From an uncultured Verrucomicrobia subdivision 3 bacterium (lineage in GTDB: Bacteria > Verrucomicrobiota > Verrucomicrobiia > Limisphaerales > UBA11358), in NCBI GenBank assembly GCA_903872345.1, contig CAIQKM010000074.1, positions 1 to 64,000 of the forward strand: DNA of 64,000 nucleotides, given 5' to 3'. Below, piece after piece: positions 8,593 through 16,681 of this stretch. Below the pieces are notes generated by a model. It saw nothing but the letters and a program-made list of their open reading frames with translations. It did no database searches and had not been told where the DNA came from. The stretch's first letter is position 1; every line of letters begins with the position of its first letter. Both the position numbers and the translations under genes were made by a program.

Positions 8593-9549
8593 TCATTGAG
8601 CAGCCAATGGACATCCCCCCGCGCGACCTTCGAGAAGGGCGCGCCAAACGATGGCGTGTTTGCGCGCATATTCCGCCCAGGTAAGGTCAGACGCGCAGGC
8701 CAGGCGTTTTTGCCGTTTTTCGGACAGTTTGGTCAGCACACCGTGCAGTTCTCTTGAATTGATGATGGAATGGGTGATCCCATTTTCAATATCCACATGA
8801 TAGCCTTGGGGCGTCACGATTGTAGGCAAACCGGCGCAAAGAGCGTCGATGTAACCCATTGAACCCTCGTCAAATCCAAAATAAAGGTAGTAATCGAAAT
8901 GAGGAACCCTCTCCAAATTGACATTGTAGTCTTCGATCGGTTTATTTGTGCTCTTGAAGTATCGAACCGAAGCCCCCGCCGCTTCCAACCGGGAGATCAC
9001 CCTCTCCCACCCCCACCCTATGATATGAAATTCAAAAGCATCCAACCGCATAGAAGCCGCCACTTCCAAAAGGATGTCTTCACGTTTGGCACCGTCGGCG
9101 CGCAACTGACTTGTGATCCCAAGAACAATGCGGCGACCTACCACACCGTCCTCATGCCCAAGAGTAATAGAACAGAGTTTTTCACGCGGCAGCCCCTGTT
9201 TAACCAGTTGCTCCACAGTCGCGCGAGAAACGCAAATCGCCAAGCTTGCTTTCGCCGCATTATCCTTCAAAACCTGAAGATGGTCACTTGTTTTCACATC
9301 GGCAACAAACAAAGTACTGCGAGAAGCCAAGGTATCGGGATAATCGCGGAAAGCTACGTCAAGGCAAAATAGATGATGAATATCCGCCGCTGGCTGGGCC
9401 GACGAACCCAACTCAGCATTGACGTTCCAACGACCAAGATATTTTGTCAGTCTCAGGGCGACTGTCTCAAATACAGAACCTTGTTGCTGATGGTTTAACA
9501 ATAACCGAACCCGAATAGGCTTGGCTTTATCTAAATTATAACCCTTCAT
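8593..9549 (-). CDS. glycosyltransferase-like protein, second paralogue, shorter C-terminus
   Basis: 318 residues from the ATG giving MKGYNLDKAKPI; a GTG five codons upstream is possible. It parallels its neighbour throughout: ADIHHLFCLDVAFRD, CVSRATVEQLVKQGL, GRRIVLGITSQL, FDYYLYFGFDEGSMGY and LCAGLPTIVTPQG. It ends abruptly at ALLEGRAGGCPLAAQ, where the paralogue continues, which suggests 3' truncation or divergence after duplication. The upstream gene in the operon is wzy, now separated by an IS427-type element. Function is unproven; a second GT that works on a related acceptor is the simplest reading. Confidence 0.6.
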   Translation of the reverse strand: MKGYNLDKAKPIRVRLLLNHQQQGSVFETVALRLTKYLGRWNVNAELGSSAQPAADIHHLFCLDVAFRDYPDTLASRSTLFVADVKTSDHLQVLKDNAAKASLAICVSRATVEQLVKQGLPREKLCSITLGHEDGVVGRRIVLGITSQLRADGAKREDILLEVAASMRLDAFEFHIIGWGWERVISRLEAAGASVRYFKSTNKPIEDYNVNLERVPHFDYYLYFGFDEGSMGYIDALCAGLPTIVTPQGYHVDIENGITHSIINSRELHGVLTKLSEKRQKRLACASDLTWAEYARKHAIVWRALLEGRAGGCPLAAQ

Positions 9550-9581
9550 TTTACTGTAATTCACGTTTCACAATCTACTTA

Positions 9582-10520
9582 GAGTGCGTCTGAAAAAGGA
9601 AATTGGGGGTGATTTTGCAAAGTCTGACGGCCAAGTAAATGCACAAAACCCTTGATTTGATTGCTTGCTTTTGCGGCTGTCATTCGCGGTAGCGCCAGTG
9701 GGGCGTGAAAAAAGCCACTTACGACACCAATCTGACCGACGCCCAATGGGCCTGTCTCCAACCCATGCTTTCCAAACCCGCCAAACGTGGCCGTCCCCCC
9801 ATAGACCGCCGCCGAATCATTGAGGCCATCCTGTACTTGGTCAAGTGCGGGTGTCCCTGGCGTTATTTGCCCGCCGATTTTCCCAATTGGAAAACGGTTT
9901 ATCATGTCTTCCGCCAATGGATTGCCAACCATCAATGGGCCGTGATCCATGACACCTTGCGCGTCCTGGTGCGCCGCGCCAACGGCAAACGCAGCCGGCC
10001 AACGGCCGCGATTCTGGACAGTCAAAGCGTCAAATCCGCCGGTCACGGCGGCCAGGTGGGGTATGATGCCGCCAAGCGGATCAAAGGCCGCAAGCGGCAC
10101 CTGTTGGTGGATACCTTGGGATTGATCCTGGGCGTGGCCGTGACGCCGGCCAACACTACCGAACGGGACGGTGCCCAATTGCTGCTGGGCCGGGTGCTGG
10201 GCTGGTTCACCTGGTTGCGTATCCTGTGGGTGGATGGCGGCTACACTGGTGAGGCTTTCGCCCAATGGGTCAAGGGTCTCCGGCCCAAACTGAAAGTCGA
10301 GGTCGTCAAACGTTCCGACGACCTCAAGGGCTTCAAAGTGTTGCCGCACCGCTGGGTGGTGGAGCGCACTTTCGGATGGCTGATGCGCCAGCGGCGGCTG
10401 GTGCGGGATTACGAAACCACCGAGTCCAGTGCCGAGGCTTGGATTTATATCGCCATGATCCGAATCCAACTCCGCCGACTGGCTTGATCCCTCAGCATTC
10501 ATGATTTTTCAGACGCACTC
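9582..10520 (+). mobile_element. IS5-family (IS427-subgroup-like) insertion sequence, 939 bp
   Basis: Complete ends are visible. A 16-bp perfect inverted repeat reads GAGTGCGTCTGAAAAA at 9582-9597 and its complement at 10505-10520. The element is flanked by TTA at 9579-9581 and at 10521-10523, a 3-bp target duplication of the TNA type known for the IS427 subgroup. The right TTA is the reverse complement of the TAA stop codon of the wzy gene, so the stop codon was the target and remains intact. One intact transposase gene is inside, opposite to the operon. Confidence 0.92.
9705..10487 (+). CDS. IS5-family (IS427-like) DDE transposase
   Basis: 260 residues starting at a GTG. The N-terminal part has the DUF4096-like segment LTDAQWACLQPML with RGRPPIDRRRIIEAILYLVKCGCPWRYLP. 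The catalytic triad is visible as ILDSQSV, WVDGGYTG and RWVVERTFGWL. The gene is intact in a single frame, unlike IS427 relatives that need a frameshift between two frames. It is the only gene in its element and probably acts only on that element's ends. Confidence 0.93.
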   Translation: MKKATYDTNLTDAQWACLQPMLSKPAKRGRPPIDRRRIIEAILYLVKCGCPWRYLPADFPNWKTVYHVFRQWIANHQWAVIHDTLRVLVRRANGKRSRPTAAILDSQSVKSAGHGGQVGYDAAKRIKGRKRHLLVDTLGLILGVAVTPANTTERDGAQLLLGRVLGWFTWLRILWVDGGYTGEAFAQWVKGLRPKLKVEVVKRSDDLKGFKVLPHRWVVERTFGWLMRQRRLVRDYETTESSAEAWIYIAMIRIQLRRLA

Positions 10521-11954
10521 TTAGATTGATTGTTTAAAGGATATCTGTTTAACAGCCATCTTTCGCGCTTGGTCTCCGAGTTGAATTGGCCGTCGCCATT
10601 GGTGCGAATACCTTTTTTGGCCGGGCCATCTTAAGACGGCAAACACAACAATCGGCATGATTTCTGCCGTAAACTCGCCCCAAGTAAAACGCCACTCAAG
10701 AATAGCCAACAAGCCAATGGCAAAGAGGTAAATGAAAGCAACAAGTTTCCCCGCGTCAGCACTCTTGCGGTAAGCCGAAAATGATAACCCGGTCACCATG
10801 CCATAAAGAGCTGGCAAAATGAAAGTTCCCGACATGCCAAAATCCTGATAAAATGGCAGGCACCATGTGTAGTGAGCGTTGGCCTGTCTCGCGGGCGCTA
10901 TGTTGACCATCGTCTGTAGGTCCATGGTCCGCACAAAAAAGATCTCTCTGTGTCGCAGGATCATGGTCCAAAAATTATTAAACAAATCGCAAAATCCCCC
11001 CACCGAATACACAAAGTTGTCTTTTACCAAAACGTCAGAGCGCATATCAAAAAGAGTGAACGGCTGGGAAAAATAATAAAGTGGGTCATCAGAGAGTTTC
11101 GACATGTCCATGTTACCCCTCATGCGCAGCAAACTTATTGTCATCAACAAGGCGATGCAGCCCAAGATCCCAAATTTGATAAACCAAAGAAACGCCCCAG
11201 CTTGACGCGCTTTCAGACGAGGCTGACCCGCCGACCACATGTGGCCACCAAAAAAAAGTCCCACCAGAAATGTCAGAGCAATGAAAAGACATTGAAAACG
11301 ACTGAAAGCGAGGAGGTCAAGCAAAACCATGCCTAGGCAGGCCAGCAGCAGAATCAGGATGGAGCTTTTGGTGCCGCTAATAATGCACCGCGCCAAGTTC
11401 AGCCCAAAAAGGGTGTACACACCTGGAAAAACCATGTATTCCAGAAGTATAACTCCATATTTGGAAGCCCATATTCCGCCTGCCTTTTTTAAGATGCTTA
11501 TTCCGCCATCCTCACTGACAGCGGCTCGCACTTTTGCAGCACTTTCCGTGTCGCTCAAGACGTTGCTGATGCCCGGCAATGCCAATTTGGCAACTACTAG
11601 TACCAATATGACGCTCGCAATAAGGGACACTTTGCTGAACCGATTGTTTGCTATCAAATAGGAGCCAAAAGAGGCTGTCGAATATAAATGTTCTTTAAAT
11701 TTACCGACAACCAGCAGAAACCCAATTGCAAACCCCAATATCGAAAGACAAATAAGGTTCAAACTCTCAGTGCTTGGCGGATAAAGCTCTAACTCCGGTA
11801 GGCGGTTGGTCCAGAGGGCAGCCAACCAAACCAGCACAAAAATCGCAGCCGGATTAAAAGTATATCCAATCCGGATGCGAGAAACGGGGATCAATAGCGC
11901 CAATATAAGCGTCCAGATAATCAGGGGCAAAAGGTTGGATAGATTCTCGGACAT
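10521..11954 (-). CDS. wzy: O-antigen/oligosaccharide repeat unit polymerase (Wzy-like)
   Basis: A 477-residue inner-membrane protein with about 12 hydrophobic segments, among them LSNLLPLIIWTLILALLIP at the start and GMVTGLSFSAYR with LVAFIYLFAIGLLAIL near the end. A large polar loop between late segments carries HREIFFVRTMDLQTM and HYTWCLPFYQDFG, in the position of the active periplasmic loop of Wzy polymerases. It would join lipid-linked repeat units in the periplasm. The flippase gene directly upstream (21 bp apart) supports a Wzx/Wzy-dependent pathway. Sequence identity among Wzy proteins is low, so the call rests on topology and context. Its TAA stop was duplicated by the IS427-type insertion. 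Confidence 0.8.
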   Translation of the reverse strand: MSENLSNLLPLIIWTLILALLIPVSRIRIGYTFNPAAIFVLVWLAALWTNRLPELELYPPSTESLNLICLSILGFAIGFLLVVGKFKEHLYSTASFGSYLIANNRFSKVSLIASVILVLVVAKLALPGISNVLSDTESAAKVRAAVSEDGGISILKKAGGIWASKYGVILLEYMVFPGVYTLFGLNLARCIISGTKSSILILLLACLGMVLLDLLAFSRFQCLFIALTFLVGLFFGGHMWSAGQPRLKARQAGAFLWFIKFGILGCIALLMTISLLRMRGNMDMSKLSDDPLYYFSQPFTLFDMRSDVLVKDNFVYSVGGFCDLFNNFWTMILRHREIFFVRTMDLQTMVNIAPARQANAHYTWCLPFYQDFGMSGTFILPALYGMVTGLSFSAYRKSADAGKLVAFIYLFAIGLLAILEWRFTWGEFTAEIMPIVVFAVLRWPGQKRYSHQWRRPIQLGDQARKMAVKQISFKQSI

Positions 11955-11975
11955 TAATTAACCAGTTTTGAAACC

Positions 11976-13433
11976 TTATTTACCCGATCGTACCAGCAGG
12001 GATCTGCTCTGCAATACAAACGACCGATCCAGAATCCAAAGAGCGCCAGCATAGGTGACCGCTCCCGCACACACGAGCAGTGCCAGCAAAGGTTTGGAAC
12101 TGACGGCAGGGAATTGAATCAACCCTGCACGAAGACACCCGACGACTGCCAGCATCGCTCCAGTCGCCATAAACATCGGACGTCCCTCAACCCACAAATA
12201 CGACCACGGAACACGCAGCATGCGCCTGCATAGCCAGATATGGATCGGCGTAGCAGCCAAGGCAACAAGGAACCGGGTGCATGCGAACGCTTTCAAGCCA
12301 TACTGGGCGGAAAAATAAAAGGCTGGCAAAAAATAAAGCAGTTGAAAATACATCAGCTTGGTGTTGACATCAGGACGTCCCATGGCCCGATATAACTCGC
12401 TATTCAGTCCCACCAACCATGCAACTCCATTCATCAAACCTAGGCAGCTCAAAACGAATCCCAACCCCGCCCATTTGACACCAAACAATGCCGTAGCGAT
12501 TTCAGGACCAACCAAAAATACCCCCACTCCAACCGGTATCGCAATCGCCAAGACCAGTCGGTTCACACGATGAAACGTTTTGCATAGCTCCTCGTGCTGA
12601 TCCTGCAACCTCGAAAAAATTGGATAGACCACCGGCACGAAAGGATTAAGCACCAATCCGAAAATAACGTTAATCAGCATCACACCCGTGCGATATACTC
12701 CAAGATCATGCACCCCAAGGCAGCGGCCGACGATCAAATTATCCCCCCACTGGATCAGCCAGGCGCCAAAAGCTTCCAACATGACCCATGAGCCAAACCG
12801 GAACAAACGCCGCGCTTGGGTCTGATCATAACCCCAGCGAGGACGCCACGAGCTACTGCGCCAGAGCATCACCAAGTTCATGGTCTGTCCAGCCAATGAA
12901 CCTGCTACCAGAGCCCATACGCCCTGCCCAAAAAACGCCATTGGGATGGAAAAAAGACCCGGAACAAATGCGGACGCGAGGCGAATCCAAAACAGTCGCT
13001 TGAAATTCATATCCCGCAAAAACAACGCTTGCTGCACGGATGAAAGGGAGGCAATCACCACTTGCAAGCCCAGAACTCGCAATACCGGCGCGGACTTTGG
13101 ACTGTCAAAAAAAGACGCCACCGCCGGCGCGCTTACCACCAGCGCAACATAAATCGCAATTCCCAAGGCGGTATTGGTCCAGAATACTACCTGCGCGGCC
13201 TGCTCCGGATCTTCCTTGGCTTGAATCAAGGCCTTGCTCAAGCCTGCGTCCCAGAACATCTGCGAGAAGGCAATGACAATCGAGGCTGTAGCCATAATCC
13301 CGTAATCTGCGGGAGTCAGGAGACGCGCCAGAACAACAAAGACAACTGGCGTCGCGGTGCGGGAAACCACTTCCATGAGCACCGACCACTTGAGTGATCC
13401 TGCGGTTTTCGCGAGAATTGAAGATTGTGACAT
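11976..13433 (-). CDS. wzx: polysaccharide flippase, MOP superfamily (WzxC-like)
   Basis: 485 residues with 12-14 predicted membrane helices. It opens with SLKWSVLMEVVSRTATPVVFVVLARLL followed by TPADYGIMATASIVIAF, the pattern of WzxC/lipopolysaccharide translocases, and it has QALFLRDMNFKRLFWIRL in the loop between helices 3 and 4. It would move undecaprenyl-linked repeat units across the inner membrane for polymerisation by the Wzy-like protein encoded next. The short spacing to both neighbours suggests co-transcription. The substrate is unknown, but it should match the perosamine/uronic acid repeat predicted from the sugar genes. Confidence 0.9.
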   Translation of the reverse strand: MSQSSILAKTAGSLKWSVLMEVVSRTATPVVFVVLARLLTPADYGIMATASIVIAFSQMFWDAGLSKALIQAKEDPEQAAQVVFWTNTALGIAIYVALVVSAPAVASFFDSPKSAPVLRVLGLQVVIASLSSVQQALFLRDMNFKRLFWIRLASAFVPGLFSIPMAFFGQGVWALVAGSLAGQTMNLVMLWRSSSWRPRWGYDQTQARRLFRFGSWVMLEAFGAWLIQWGDNLIVGRCLGVHDLGVYRTGVMLINVIFGLVLNPFVPVVYPIFSRLQDQHEELCKTFHRVNRLVLAIAIPVGVGVFLVGPEIATALFGVKWAGLGFVLSCLGLMNGVAWLVGLNSELYRAMGRPDVNTKLMYFQLLYFLPAFYFSAQYGLKAFACTRFLVALAATPIHIWLCRRMLRVPWSYLWVEGRPMFMATGAMLAVVGCLRAGLIQFPAVSSKPLLALLVCAGAVTYAGALWILDRSFVLQSRSLLVRSGK

Positions 13434-13442
13434 TAAATGAAA

Positions 13443-14687
13443 CTAGCCTTTCCAAAATTGATGACCCGGGCAGTCGAGGAATTGCCAGGGATATGGGCTT
13501 ATCAGTCTTTGCGGCAAAATTTGTGACAAATGAGCCAAACTCAGGGTGCGAAACCAACTTGCAAACATAGCGCTCTCCTGCTTTTCTGAGCGCATCAATC
13601 GATGTCCGTACTCGAACGCTTGGCGTCGGCGAAAAACCCAGCCGCCATCCGTATTTTGGTGAAACAACACCCAAGAAAGAGAACGTTTTAGACATTCCTG
13701 AACGTCCTCACGGCGATAGTTTGTTCGTAGGGACAGTCGAACCAGTGGATCAATCGTATCAATATCCTCGCACGCCCCCGTGTTGGGAGGTAAGCCAAAA
13801 CCACCAAACTTGTTCTGCGTCTTCAGACAAGAGTCTATGACACGGTCGACATGGCATACCGGACGTTGATCGTAGAAATATAGCATCCAGAGATGATAAC
13901 CAGTCTGCACACCGCTAGCGAGCTTGGCAGGTGTATCAAACCGATCGCCCCACAGACCAGTTTTCGCGTCCTGTTTTCGGTCAAGCCAATCGAACATCTC
14001 CTCTAAAACCACTTCACACCAACCAGCGTCCTGAAAATCTCGAGCATACTGCAAAAAGGTTCCAAGATTCTGGATTTCGCTGCTAACGTCCGTGGGATCC
14101 CTCTTCCAGTCGCGAGCCTCCAACCAGTCCTGCATTTTACCCTTCCTGGCAAATGGTGCGATCTGAAGAAAAGGCTTCGAGGCGCGAGCGTCCAAGGCTC
14201 TTAGTGCCATCAGAGCATGAAGTGTCATATGTCGCCACCCCCACCAATCGCACTTTTCAGCTAGCGGACAGTCTAAACGTCGGTCACGAAAAATACCGTC
14301 TTCGCACTGGTAGCTAAGGATAAAATTCGCCCATTCCCTTTTTTCTGAGGCAGGAATCGCTCCCATCTTGCCGCAAAGGTGCAGAGTCAGGGCCGCATAA
14401 GCGGAGGCATACAGCAGAGCAGGACCGCCATTTGTGTACGAAAACGACCCAATGCCCCCCGCCGGGTGCCGGTTGCTCTCAATATACGTAAGTGTCCGCT
14501 CGTTTATTTGGCCTAAATCACAAGGCAGAGAACGCCTCGCGTGAGTTCGGACTTCGTGCGGAAAAATCAGATCAAATTCCCACTTGTGGGAAGCCTTGCG
14601 CGAGATGCGTTGGAGTGCCGCTAAGCACGCTCCCGCCGCCCCTTTTTCATGCATCTTGCGTCCAACCTTACTTAACAGTAAATTCAT
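13443..14687 (-). CDS. alpha/alpha-toroid (prenyltransferase/squalene-cyclase-like repeat) protein of unknown role
   Basis: 414 residues without signal peptide or clear membrane segment. It resembles the alpha6/alpha6-barrel repeats of squalene cyclases and prenyltransferase beta subunits: short Gly-rich turns such as HPAGGIGSFSYTNGG, CEDGIFRDRRLDC, TGLWGDRFDTP, KFGGFGLPPNTGACED and NTDGGWVFRRRQ are spaced through the chain between helices. The cyclase DxDD motif was not seen, so terpene cyclisation is unlikely. The start codon overlaps the upstream glycosyltransferase stop by 4 bp (ATGA), so the two are translationally coupled. A role in handling the lipid carrier or an acceptor is possible, but unsupported. 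The same fold also occurs in polysaccharide lyases and alpha-mannan enzymes. Confidence 0.55.
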   Translation of the reverse strand: MNLLLSKVGRKMHEKGAAGACLAALQRISRKASHKWEFDLIFPHEVRTHARRSLPCDLGQINERTLTYIESNRHPAGGIGSFSYTNGGPALLYASAYAALTLHLCGKMGAIPASEKREWANFILSYQCEDGIFRDRRLDCPLAEKCDWWGWRHMTLHALMALRALDARASKPFLQIAPFARKGKMQDWLEARDWKRDPTDVSSEIQNLGTFLQYARDFQDAGWCEVVLEEMFDWLDRKQDAKTGLWGDRFDTPAKLASGVQTGYHLWMLYFYDQRPVCHVDRVIDSCLKTQNKFGGFGLPPNTGACEDIDTIDPLVRLSLRTNYRREDVQECLKRSLSWVLFHQNTDGGWVFRRRQAFEYGHRLMRSEKQESAMFASWFRTLSLAHLSQILPQRLISPYPWQFLDCPGHQFWKG

Positions 14688-15682
14688 ATTTGCTGCATAA
14701 GTTTCGGGCTAGATGCCTCATCCCAATAATCTTTTTTCAAGACCCATTGGAGCAATAATGGATCCCTCCTCACCTCGTCCTGATGAAAGCGAAAGCCTTC
14801 TACAAACCTTTTTAAAAGCCAAGTAGGTGGCTCCGCCCTTTTCATATAATACACAAGCCTTCTCTTAGAGTCCCCCAAGAAACGCCGTATCGGATTGAAT
14901 GAAGAAGGTTCGCCTTTGACTCGCACCTCGGTGTAGGATGCAGAAATGCCCTGAATATAGCCTCGATGACTTAAGTACTCTGGTTTCATGCGGCTGGCGG
15001 GAACCCAATGTCTGACGGACGCCTCCGGATGAAAGACCGCTTTTTTTCCTGCTCTGTCTAATGCCCACGAAACCGAGCTTTCTCCATCCCCGCGATAGCG
15101 CAGCAATTCCTTGGGCATGCCATCGGGGTGGAACCCTCCTGCCTCCATCAGAACGCTCTTGCGAATGGAAAAATTGCAACCATAGACATAGTCTGCGGGA
15201 ATCGTTTTCCCTTTTGTGCCAAAATCAATCAGGCTGTAATGACCATTATACCGGCCCCATTCGTTCTCTCTCCACAAATGCTGAACCCAATCGGGAGGTG
15301 TGGTTTCGTAGTCAGGAAGATTATTGCCGCCAACCAGGACCACGGTGGGATCCGAAAATGATTCAGAGATGGCGTCTAACCAGGTGGAATCAGGGATGAT
15401 GTCATCATCGGCATAAACCAAAATTTCCGCATCAGCAACTTGCGCCCCCTTATGCCGCCCCACATGCAGACCGGGACGGTCACATCGTTCGTAGCGGAAG
15501 TTGCGAATGGATTTGCGACCTGAAAATTCCTTGCATTCCGCTTGTGTCGAGTCCGTCGAGTCGGTATCTGCCACAATGACCTCGAAGGCGGATTGCGGGA
15601 ATTCAACTTTGGCAATCGCATCGAGGGTGCGCAGGAGCAGTTTGGCGCGATTGCGGGTCGGGATGATGACGGAAAGATTCAT
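14684..15682 (-). CDS. glycosyltransferase family 2
   Basis: 332 residues with a clean GT-A start, MNLSVIIPTRNRAKLLLRTLDAI, followed by FEVIVADTDSTDST and the metal-binding DxD as VYADDDIIPD near residue 90. VYGCNFSIRKSVLMEAGGF is the common acceptor-side segment, and a conserved E-D-like pair follows in RGDGESSVSWAL. It has no obvious membrane helices, so it is peripheral and would add one sugar to the lipid-linked unit. It overlaps the next gene by 4 bp. Donor specificity is unknown. Confidence 0.88.
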   Translation of the reverse strand: MNLSVIIPTRNRAKLLLRTLDAIAKVEFPQSAFEVIVADTDSTDSTQAECKEFSGRKSIRNFRYERCDRPGLHVGRHKGAQVADAEILVYADDDIIPDSTWLDAISESFSDPTVVLVGGNNLPDYETTPPDWVQHLWRENEWGRYNGHYSLIDFGTKGKTIPADYVYGCNFSIRKSVLMEAGGFHPDGMPKELLRYRGDGESSVSWALDRAGKKAVFHPEASVRHWVPASRMKPEYLSHRGYIQGISASYTEVRVKGEPSSFNPIRRFLGDSKRRLVYYMKRAEPPTWLLKRFVEGFRFHQDEVRRDPLLLQWVLKKDYWDEASSPKLMQQI

Positions 15683-15718
15683 GAACTAACCGAGCTAAAA
15701 AAGGGGGTGCGTCGATTT

Positions 15719-16675
15719 CTATTTGCCGCCGGTTGACGGTATTGATCCACCCCACCCATTCCAGTAGTGACGACGGCTGGTCTTGGGAAACAGAAGAGGC
15801 AGGAAAACTCTCGATATTCCTCGACCGAGAATGTCTCTATTTCCAAAAAGACCGCGCTTGCCAAGAATGCGCAGTCTTCGATAAGCACCTATATTTGAAC
15901 CAGTGATATTTAGGTTCTTGCTGAATGCTCCATAATGAATAAAGCAAGGCTGATACGTTTTATCAAGAACTGCCAGAGAATACCCAAAGTCCTTCTTGAG
16001 ACTCCGTTGAAAATACCCGCAGCTATCCCAAGCATTGCGTCTGACAGGGCCGTCAACTAGTTCTTCGTGATAAAAGTGGGAAACAGTGCATTTGCAGGCA
16101 TCCAGCCGGTAAATGCAGAACCAAGTGTGCCACCGCTCGTTCAGGCAAATAATTTCATTGGAATAAGTATCAAAATAATTATCCGACCTGGGACTATAAT
16201 CCGTGGACATAGCAACGGTTTCTGGTTTTTTTTCCAGAAGTGACAACATCGCAGAAACAAATTTGCCATCCAGAACCTCGAAATCCGCATCTACAGTGGC
16301 ATGATAGGGTGTCGTAATCTTTCTCAGTTCCCTATCCCAAATTGCCGTACATTTTTCAAAAGGTCCCTCAAACTCAGGATTCCTCGGTTTTTCTGAATTA
16401 TCCTGCCAATCATTATTTACAATTTCAACATATGGCAATTTAAGCCAATTGGGAAAGTACTGTTTTTTCAAATTCGGCGAAAGCCAATTTGGATAAATGC
16501 GAAGAACAAACGCAACATCTTTGATTTTAGCGTAGCTCCGCACGGCATAGTCACCGATGATTACATCAGGATCGGTAACAATCATGAAGAAGGTGATCAC
16601 AGGATTATTCATATATTGTACTGCAGTGTAAGCTGCTGTCGTTCGGAAGCCGTAGGGCAGCTGCATGAATCCCAT
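15719..16675 (-). CDS. probable GT-A-type glycosyltransferase
   Basis: 318 residues of uncertain family. A DxD-like TVDADFEVLDGKF sits at the place expected for metal and nucleotide-sugar binding, preceded by a strand with TDPDVIIGD. Lengths and order resemble a compact GT2-type enzyme, but the usual N-terminal VSVIIPTYN strand is absent. The gene is visibly AT-richer than its neighbours (aminotransferase and GT2), which fits recent acquisition. It begins 6 bp after the aminotransferase stop. Because the aminotransferase precedes it, it may be the perosamine transferase, but that is only a guess. Confidence 0.5.
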   Translation of the reverse strand: MGFMQLPYGFRTTAAYTAVQYMNNPVITFFMIVTDPDVIIGDYAVRSYAKIKDVAFVLRIYPNWLSPNLKKQYFPNWLKLPYVEIVNNDWQDNSEKPRNPEFEGPFEKCTAIWDRELRKITTPYHATVDADFEVLDGKFVSAMLSLLEKKPETVAMSTDYSPRSDNYFDTYSNEIICLNERWHTWFCIYRLDACKCTVSHFYHEELVDGPVRRNAWDSCGYFQRSLKKDFGYSLAVLDKTYQPCFIHYGAFSKNLNITGSNIGAYRRLRILGKRGLFGNRDILGRGISRVFLPLLFPKTSRRHYWNGWGGSIPSTGGK

Positions 16676-16681
16676 GCTGAC

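Noticed and set aside
9579..10502. Long minus-strand frame across the IS427-type transposase
   Set aside because: It mirrors the transposase gene, reads through the inverted repeats and resembles no protein.
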